Assembly: GCA_036510515.1 (NCBI GenBank) | Contig: DATCDS010000098.1 | Coordinates: 1 to 10,766 of the forward strand | Direction: 5' to 3' | Length of the DNA: 10,766 bases | From: JALYSX01 sp036510515 | GTDB lineage: Bacteria; Vulcanimicrobiota; Vulcanimicrobiia; Vulcanimicrobiales; Vulcanimicrobiaceae | Shown here: positions 6,421 through 10,766 of the stretch, one piece after another | Position numbering within the stretch: the stretch's first letter is position 1 | Layout of the letters: each line of letters opens with the position of its first letter | Notes under the pieces: generated by a model | What the model was told of the DNA's origin: nothing | The model's input: only the letters and a program-made list of their open reading frames with translations | Database searches by the model: none | Position numbers and translations under genes: made by a program

Positions 6421-8886
6421 ATGAGGCCCAGCTACGACGCGCAGCATAACGAGTTTTGCGCCTACGTCCTCCCCGAGAGCGAAACCCCGTACGGCATGTT
6501 GCTGGGCAACTTCAAGTCCTTCGCGCAATCGACGGCCAAGGCCGGCGTGCGCGGGTTGTGGGACGCGGACACCGATCGCATCGTTTTCGGAACGCATCAG
6601 ATCGCGTATCGATTGCTCGATGGAACGCAGACGTTCTTCCCGCACCAGGTCACCCGTGAGTTCACGTTTCTTCCCTACGCGCAGATCTCCGAGTTTACGC
6701 TCGAACATCGCCTGCACGTTTCCGAAGCGTTCTACGTGCCGCACGGACCGACGTTCGACCGAAGCGTCAGCTTCGTCGTCGACTTGACCTTTTACAATCC
6801 TACGTCGCAGGCCATCGAAATCTCGGTGTTTCCCTGGGCGCTGCTCGTCGGGCAGCGATTCTACGGCGAGCCCGAGCACGAGGTCGAAGCGCGCGTTAAC
6901 GGAACGCTGATCTCGTCAAAAAATCACGAGAGCGGCTACGAGCGCTGGTGGGGCGGATCGCGCGAGCCGTACGAAGCCGTGGTCTCGCTGCGCGAACAAG
7001 CGTTGCTGCAGAACATGCGCCGCGGCACCCTGCGCGCCGAGCAGCATCTCGACGAGGTGACGCCCCAGCAAGCCGAGTGGGTAAGCCGCCGCATCTACGG
7101 CGCGTTCGAATATCGCATCGCGGTCGCCCCCGGATCGCGCGAATCGCTACGGCTGGCCGTGATCGCCCACTCCGACGGGGCGGCCAAGGTCCGTCCCGAA
7201 CTCGAACGACTCTTGCGCGACCCGCGGGCGCTGCACGACACGCAGCGGTATTTTTCGGAAAAGATGTCCGACGCGCGCTTTATGGTGCCCTCGCCGACGA
7301 TCTCGCGCGGAATCGTGTGGGCCAAAGCCAACATGCTGCGCATCGTCAAGGAGTATCCGCACGGGTGGGGGGCGACCAACTCGCCGCCCTCGGATATCCT
7401 CGTCTCTCGCGACACGTCGTGGTTCGTGCACGGTTTCGACTACTTCATGCCGCAGTTCAGTCGCGACGCGCTCGAAGTCTTCAACCGCTTTATCGACGAC
7501 AGCGGGCTGATGATCGAGTACGTGCGCGGCGTGACGGCGTTCAAGACGGCTTACGATCTCAACATCAACGACGATACGCCGCTGCACCTCATCGCCATGC
7601 TCCACCACTACAACTCGACGCTCGACGACGCATGGGTTCGCTTGTGCCTGCCGCTGATCGTCAAGGTCGCGGACTACATGCTGACCCAGCGCGACGCCAA
7701 CGGCCTGCTCTTCGCCAATGCCAAGGGCGTCGACATGTATGGAATCTCGTCTTGGCGCAACATCATTCCGAACTACACGCTGGACGGCGCCGTTACCGAG
7801 ATCAACGCCGAGGGCGTCTTCGCGCTGGAGGCCGCCGCGATGCTGTGCGCGGTCGTCGGCGAGAACGCGCATTGGGAGCGTTATTCGGCCGAGGCCAAAG
7901 CGATGCGCGAGGCGATGATGCGCTACCTTTACAACGCCGACACCAACGGATTCGTTCTCAACTACGACAACGCGATGAACTATCAGGATAACTTCACCGC
8001 CGACGAAGTGTTCCCGGTGCTCTTCGAGATCGCCGAGCCCGAGCAGCGCGCGGCCATCCTGCGGCGGCTGGGAGAATCCGATTTCGTCACGCCGATCGGA
8101 CTGCGTACGATATCGACCGCAGATTCGTGGTACTTCCCGTCCTACGGCTTCGGTTTGCTGGGAGGCGTCTGGCCCGATCTGACGTTGTGGTACGTCGTGG
8201 CGCTTTCGCGCCACGGGATGATCGAAGAAGCGACGCGCTTCTTGAGTGCGATCTACGAGACGATGGAAGGCGGAAGCGCGCGCAATACCGTGCCGGGGGA
8301 GTTCGGTGAATGGTTCGATGGCGGCTCCCTGACCAATCGCGGCATGTACCTGTCGCCGTGGACCAGCGCGAAATACCTATGGGGCGTTGCCGAAACCGTC
8401 GGCGGACTCAACGGCTATCGCACGAGCGGTCGCCCGCACCTCGAACCGCGCGCGCCGGCGAGTTGGAAGTGGGTTGCCGGAGCTCGCGTGCATTGGGGCG
8501 GTCAGCGCTTTAGCTACGTGATCGACCTGCGCGAGAAGATCGTCTACGGAAACATGGCCGCCCTCTCGGCCGAAGAGCCGTATACGTGCGTGTTTGCCGG
8601 ACGCGATGTGAGCGACGAGGTCAACGTTTCGCCGGTGGAGGTCGGTGCGATCGCATTCGAGGACGAGAACGCCAACGTTCGGCTGTTCGTCTGCAATCTC
8701 GAGGATGCCGAGCGCAACGCCGTCATCGAGTTTCGCGGTCACACCGCGCGCGTTCACGTGGCCGCGGGGGACCTCGTCGAGGTGCAGCTGGTCGGCCGAT
8801 CGGTCGATCGACACGCCCGCCCCGCGCCCACCGATGCAAAAAAGCCGGCCCCGCCCGCGCGGCGAAACATCCTGGGCCGTGCTTGA
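6421..8886 (+). CDS. Six-hairpin (alpha/alpha)6 glycosidase-like protein, amylo-alpha-1,6-glucosidase/GH15-like
   Basis: The product has 821 residues. The N-terminal ~290 residues look like a beta-rich domain with many aromatic segments, and residues ~295-660 look like a helical (alpha/alpha)6 catalytic barrel. Suggestive stretches are SRDTSWFVHGFDYFMPQFSR (329-348), DLNINDDTPLHLIAMLHHYN (379-398), GAVTEINAEGVFALEAAAML (456-475), PGEFGEWFDG (625-634) and LSPWTSAKYLWG (644-655). The last two recall the position of the catalytic base and the following SPWSxA-like helix in glucoamylase-type enzymes, so Glu627 or Glu630 is a candidate base; this is inference. A beta-type tail (about 683-790) and a charged, proline-rich end follow. 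No signal peptide is visible, so a cytosolic role on glycogen, maltodextrin or a trehalose-like substrate is likely. The frame is open back to 6205, but that part is antisense to ispE. The exact family and substrate are uncertain. Confidence 0.7.
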   Translation: MRPSYDAQHNEFCAYVLPESETPYGMLLGNFKSFAQSTAKAGVRGLWDADTDRIVFGTHQIAYRLLDGTQTFFPHQVTREFTFLPYAQISEFTLEHRLHVSEAFYVPHGPTFDRSVSFVVDLTFYNPTSQAIEISVFPWALLVGQRFYGEPEHEVEARVNGTLISSKNHESGYERWWGGSREPYEAVVSLREQALLQNMRRGTLRAEQHLDEVTPQQAEWVSRRIYGAFEYRIAVAPGSRESLRLAVIAHSDGAAKVRPELERLLRDPRALHDTQRYFSEKMSDARFMVPSPTISRGIVWAKANMLRIVKEYPHGWGATNSPPSDILVSRDTSWFVHGFDYFMPQFSRDALEVFNRFIDDSGLMIEYVRGVTAFKTAYDLNINDDTPLHLIAMLHHYNSTLDDAWVRLCLPLIVKVADYMLTQRDANGLLFANAKGVDMYGISSWRNIIPNYTLDGAVTEINAEGVFALEAAAMLCAVVGENAHWERYSAEAKAMREAMMRYLYNADTNGFVLNYDNAMNYQDNFTADEVFPVLFEIAEPEQRAAILRRLGESDFVTPIGLRTISTADSWYFPSYGFGLLGGVWPDLTLWYVVALSRHGMIEEATRFLSAIYETMEGGSARNTVPGEFGEWFDGGSLTNRGMYLSPWTSAKYLWGVAETVGGLNGYRTSGRPHLEPRAPASWKWVAGARVHWGGQRFSYVIDLREKIVYGNMAALSAEEPYTCVFAGRDVSDEVNVSPVEVGAIAFEDENANVRLFVCNLEDAERNAVIEFRGHTARVHVAAGDLVEVQLVGRSVDRHARPAPTDAKKPAPPARRNILGRA

Positions 8887-9367
8887 TCCTTCAAAACGCT
8901 TTGCCACGCTCGTGCTGGCAGCGGGCGTGCTCGTGTTGCTTCTGGCGATCGTCTTGGGCGAATCCATGGGGCAGAACGTGTTGCGCAACGCCGTCGGGCA
9001 GAGCGAGGCCACCGTGCCGGTGGCCATCACGCCCAACCCCGCGCCCTCGAGCGCGGCGTACGGTCCGAACTGGACTCAACCCGAGGCCTTGGCGGCCGCC
9101 CCCGATCCGCGATTCCCCGATCCGCGAGTGCCGCCCGCAGTGGTGCCCACGCCCAGGCCCACGCCCTCGCCCAGGCCGGTCGTCGTCGTGGCCACCCCCA
9201 CCCCGAACATGGCGATTCCGATTTGGCGTCGCCTGGCACCGCTGCCGACCACCGCACCCAGCGACCAGCACCTGGTTCCGCAGTCCGACGTGACGCCGGC
9301 GCCCCGCCCGCAAGACACCGTACCGGGCCCCAGCCCGGCTCCCCCAAAAGCCATGCTGCATCCCTAA
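8879..9367 (+). CDS. Small single-pass membrane protein with proline-rich extracytoplasmic region
   Basis: I do not recognise this gene. From a GTG at 8879 it encodes 162 residues: a short basic N-terminus (MLDPSKRF), one hydrophobic segment at about 9-27 (ATLVLAAGVLVLLLAIVLG), then an Ala/Pro/Thr-rich tail to the C-terminus. The tail includes a PxPxP-like stretch (TPRPTPSPRP at 91-100, followed by a valine run and ATPTPN). That topology suits an envelope-spanning or anchored linker protein with the tail outside. The codons overlap the end of the glycosidase gene by 8 bases, implying co-transcription. An ATG at 8834 would add 15 residues and overlap by 53 bases; neither start has a clear ribosome binding site. 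No cysteine lipobox is seen. The frame, hydrophobic helix and stop at 9365-9367 are directly visible; the function is unknown. Confidence 0.65.
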   Translation: MLDPSKRFATLVLAAGVLVLLLAIVLGESMGQNVLRNAVGQSEATVPVAITPNPAPSSAAYGPNWTQPEALAAAPDPRFPDPRVPPAVVPTPRPTPSPRPVVVVATPTPNMAIPIWRRLAPLPTTAPSDQHLVPQSDVTPAPRPQDTVPGPSPAPPKAMLHP

Positions 9368-9402
9368 TGTCTCCATTGGGTATCCCTGATACGATAGAGA
9401 CA
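9368..9402. repeat. Nested inverted repeats upstream of pdxS
   Basis: TGTCTC (9368-9373) pairs with GAGACA (9397-9402). Inside it GTATC (9380-9384) pairs with GATAC (9388-9392) around a 3-base loop. The structure begins one base after the stop of the membrane-protein gene and ends 14 bases before the pdxS ribosome binding site. It could be a terminator stem for the upstream gene, an operator, or a 5'-leader structure of pdxS; it has no U-tract. Confidence 0.4.
9387..9395 (+). promoter_or_regulatory. Candidate extended -10 promoter for pdxST
   Basis: TGATACGAT fits an extended -10 (TG, one base, then TACGAT against TATAAT). It would start transcription near 9402, leaving a leader of about 26 bases before the pdxS start. 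The -35 region at the expected distance (about 9367-9372) is poor, which an extended -10 can tolerate. This is a sequence-pattern inference only. Confidence 0.3.
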
Positions 9403-9415
9403 CCAAGTTCAATGT

Positions 9416-9421
9416 AGGGAG
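9416..9421 (+). promoter_or_regulatory. Ribosome binding site of pdxS
   Basis: AGGGAG sits 6 bases before the GTG at 9428. It is the clearest Shine-Dalgarno sequence in the window and fixes this GTG as the pdxS start. Confidence 0.75.
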
Positions 9422-9427
9422 ATCGTC

Positions 9428-10318
9428 GTGGAAGAGAAGGGCACACCCACCGTCAAGCGCGGGCTGGCGCAAATGCTCAAGGGCGGCGTCATCATGGACG
9501 TCGTAACGCCCGAGCAGGCCGTCGTCGCGCAGGAGGCCGGCGCGGTCGCCGTCATGGCGCTCGAGCGCATTCCATCGGACATTCGTGCCGATGGTGGCGT
9601 CGCGCGCATGTCGAGCCTCGAACTCGTGCGGTCGATCATGGACGTCGTCACCATCCCGGTGATGGCCAAGTGCCGGATCGGTCACTTCGTCGAAGCCCAA
9701 GCGCTCCAAGAGTTGGGCGTCGACTTCATCGATGAGTCCGAAGTGCTCACGCCCGCCGACGACAAGTATCACTGCGACAAACATCCGTTCACGACGCCGT
9801 TCGTCTGCGGCGCGCGCGATCTGGGCGAGGCGCTGCGTCGCATCGCCGAAGGCGCGGCCATGATTCGCAGCAAGGGCGAAGCCGGCAGCGGCAACATCGT
9901 CGAAGCCGTGCGCCACATTCGCTCGATTACCGATTCGATCCGCGAACTTGCCTCGGTGCCCAAAGAAGAGCTGGTCGCGCGCGCGCGCGATCTGGGAGCC
10001 CCGCTGGAAACGGTGAAGGAAATCGCGACGACCGGCCAACTGCCCGTCGTGCTCTTTTGTGCCGGCGGCGTTTCGACGCCGGCCGACGCCGCGTTGATGA
10101 TGCAGTTGGGAGCACAAGGGATTTTCGTCGGCAGCGGCATCTTCAAGTCGAAGAAGCCCGCGCTGTTCGCCAAAGCGATCGTCGACGCGACGACGCACTT
10201 CAACGATCCGGCCGTCGTGGTTGCGGCATCGAAGTCGTTGGGTTTGAACGAAGCGATGCCCGGGTTGGATCTGCGTAAACTGCCGGCTTCCGAACTGATG
10301 GCCTCGCGCGGGAACTAG
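9428..10318 (+). CDS. pdxS: Pyridoxal 5'-phosphate synthase lyase subunit PdxS
   Basis: PdxS condenses ribose 5-phosphate, glyceraldehyde 3-phosphate and ammonia into pyridoxal phosphate; the ammonia comes from the PdxT glutaminase, and in characterised systems twelve PdxS subunits form the core. The 296-residue product is full length. Asp24 (in VIMDVVTPEQA), Lys81 (in PVMAKCRIGH) and Lys149 (in MIRSKGEAGSGNIVEAVRH) fall at the same numbers as the catalytic residues of Bacillus subtilis PdxS. The family-typical ALERIPSDIRADGGVARMS (44-62), DESEVLTPADD and GIFVGSGIFKS (231-241) are all present. The GTG start is supported by the AGGGAG at 9416. pdxT follows after 7 bases, forming the usual two-gene operon. 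Codon use matches its neighbours; nothing suggests recent transfer. Confidence 0.98.
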   Translation: MEEKGTPTVKRGLAQMLKGGVIMDVVTPEQAVVAQEAGAVAVMALERIPSDIRADGGVARMSSLELVRSIMDVVTIPVMAKCRIGHFVEAQALQELGVDFIDESEVLTPADDKYHCDKHPFTTPFVCGARDLGEALRRIAEGAAMIRSKGEAGSGNIVEAVRHIRSITDSIRELASVPKEELVARARDLGAPLETVKEIATTGQLPVVLFCAGGVSTPADAALMMQLGAQGIFVGSGIFKSKKPALFAKAIVDATTHFNDPAVVVAASKSLGLNEAMPGLDLRKLPASELMASRGN

Positions 10319-10322
10319 TTCC
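10311..10322. repeat. 12-bp palindrome at the pdxS-pdxT junction
   Basis: GGAACTAGTTCC is a perfect palindrome that includes the pdxS stop codon and ends 4 bases before the pdxT GTG. It could form a tiny stem in the mRNA near the pdxT start, but it may be coincidental. Confidence 0.3.
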
Positions 10323-10325
10323 ATC

Positions 10326-10766
10326 GTGCTGGTCGGGGTTCTCGCCCTGCAAGGCGACGTGATCGAACACGTCATCGCGTTAGAGCGCGCCGGCGCCGGG
10401 GCCCTCGCGGTGAAGACGCGCGCCGAGTTGGAGAGGGTCGATGCGCTGATCGTGCCCGGCGGCGAGTCGACGACCGTCGCGAAGCTGATCGATCGTTTTG
10501 CGATGCGCGAGCCGATCGTCGCGCGCGTGCGCGCGGGAATGCCGCTTTGGGGAACGTGCATGGGCATGATCGTCGTCGCGCACGACGTTGCAGACATGGA
10601 ACAGCCCACGCTCGATCTGATCGACATCACCGTACGCCGCAATGCGTTTGGCCGTCAGAACGATTCCGCCGAAGTCGAACTGCCGATTCCCGTGCTGGGC
10701 GACGCGCCGTTTCCCGCGGTCTTCATCCGCGCGCCGTGGATCGAGCGCGCCGGCCCCGGCGTCGAC
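10326..10766 (+). CDS. pdxT: Pyridoxal 5'-phosphate synthase glutaminase subunit PdxT (partial, C-terminus off the right edge)
   Basis: PdxT is the class I-type glutamine amidotransferase that releases ammonia from glutamine and channels it to PdxS. The first 147 residues are present out of a usual length of about 190-200. Visible signatures are GVLALQGDVIEH (4-15), the oxyanion loop VPGGESTT (43-50), the nucleophile elbow WGTCMGMI with Cys78 (75-82), RRNAFGRQNDSAEVEL (104-119) and VFIRAPWIE (132-140). The His-x-Glu pair that completes the triad would lie beyond the window. The GTG at 10326 gives MLVGVLALQGD, the normal N-terminus, 7 bases after the pdxS stop; no strong ribosome binding site is seen, so coupling to pdxS is likely. 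The residue after the nucleophile is Met where many relatives have Ala. Confidence 0.96.
   Translation, partial: MLVGVLALQGDVIEHVIALERAGAGALAVKTRAELERVDALIVPGGESTTVAKLIDRFAMREPIVARVRAGMPLWGTCMGMIVVAHDVADMEQPTLDLIDITVRRNAFGRQNDSAEVELPIPVLGDAPFPAVFIRAPWIERAGPGVD

Noticed and set aside
7147..8214. A 355-codon minus-strand open frame inside the glycosidase gene
   Set aside because: It is the antisense shadow of the barrel domain, with no domain signature and no ribosome binding site.
9148..9180. Repeated CCCACGCCCAGG-like units considered as a tandem or CRISPR-like repeat
   Set aside because: They are imperfect, very short and encode the Thr-Pro-Arg-Pro linker of the membrane protein; there are no spacers.
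8891..10642. A 583-codon minus-strand open frame across pdxS and its upstream region
   Set aside because: It is antisense to the unmistakable pdxS and the start of pdxT, has a low-complexity Arg/Gly/His-rich translation and no recognisable motif; long shadow frames are expected at this GC content.
1..10766. tRNA, rRNA, riboswitch or CRISPR features
   Set aside because: Nothing with cloverleaf arms, conserved rRNA blocks, riboswitch cores or regularly spaced repeats was recognisable, and coding sequence covers nearly the whole window.

Overview
The window is gene-dense, high-GC bacterial DNA with almost no spare intergenic space. It holds ten protein genes, two of them cut by the window edges. 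No rRNA, tRNA, CRISPR array or prophage was seen. The combination of an MEP-pathway gene (ispE), the DXP-independent vitamin B6 genes pdxS-pdxT, ubiX and an AddAB/AdnAB-like helicase and nuclease points to a free-living bacterium of a Terrabacteria-like lineage. A Candidatus Eremiobacterota (WPS-2) type genome is my best guess, but that is an impression from gene style and not a demonstrated placement.

Layout. (1) Positions 1-4079, minus strand: a tightly packed transcription unit read right to left. It contains a PD-(D/E)XK nuclease with an AddB/RecB-type iron-sulphur signature, a UvrD-like helicase that overlaps it by four bases (ATGA), and a GNAT acetyltransferase that leaves the window. 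A 168-bp fold-back element with 22/23-matching terminal inverted repeats, bounded by CTAG on both sides, sits exactly between the helicase stop and the acetyltransferase. (2) 4142-4699, plus strand: ubiX, divergent from the nuclease gene. (3) 4709-6360, minus strand: ispE followed by a MobA-like nucleotidyltransferase, convergent with ubiX. (4) 6421-9367, plus strand: a large six-hairpin glycosidase-like protein followed by an overlapping small single-pass membrane protein with a proline-rich tail. (5) 9428-end, plus strand: pdxS and pdxT, the two subunits of PLP synthase, with pdxT cut by the right edge.

Functionally, the helicase and nuclease probably act together in DNA end processing. IspE feeds isoprenoid synthesis, which supplies the dimethylallyl group that UbiX attaches to FMN. 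PdxS and PdxT together make pyridoxal phosphate. The glycosidase probably acts on an alpha-glucan or related oligosaccharide.

Most of the window is ordinary metabolism. The two places worth a second look are the fold-back element, which has separated two formerly coupled genes and supplies a new in-frame start codon to one of them, and the nuclease gene, whose N-terminus looks like the stump of a helicase whose motor half is missing.
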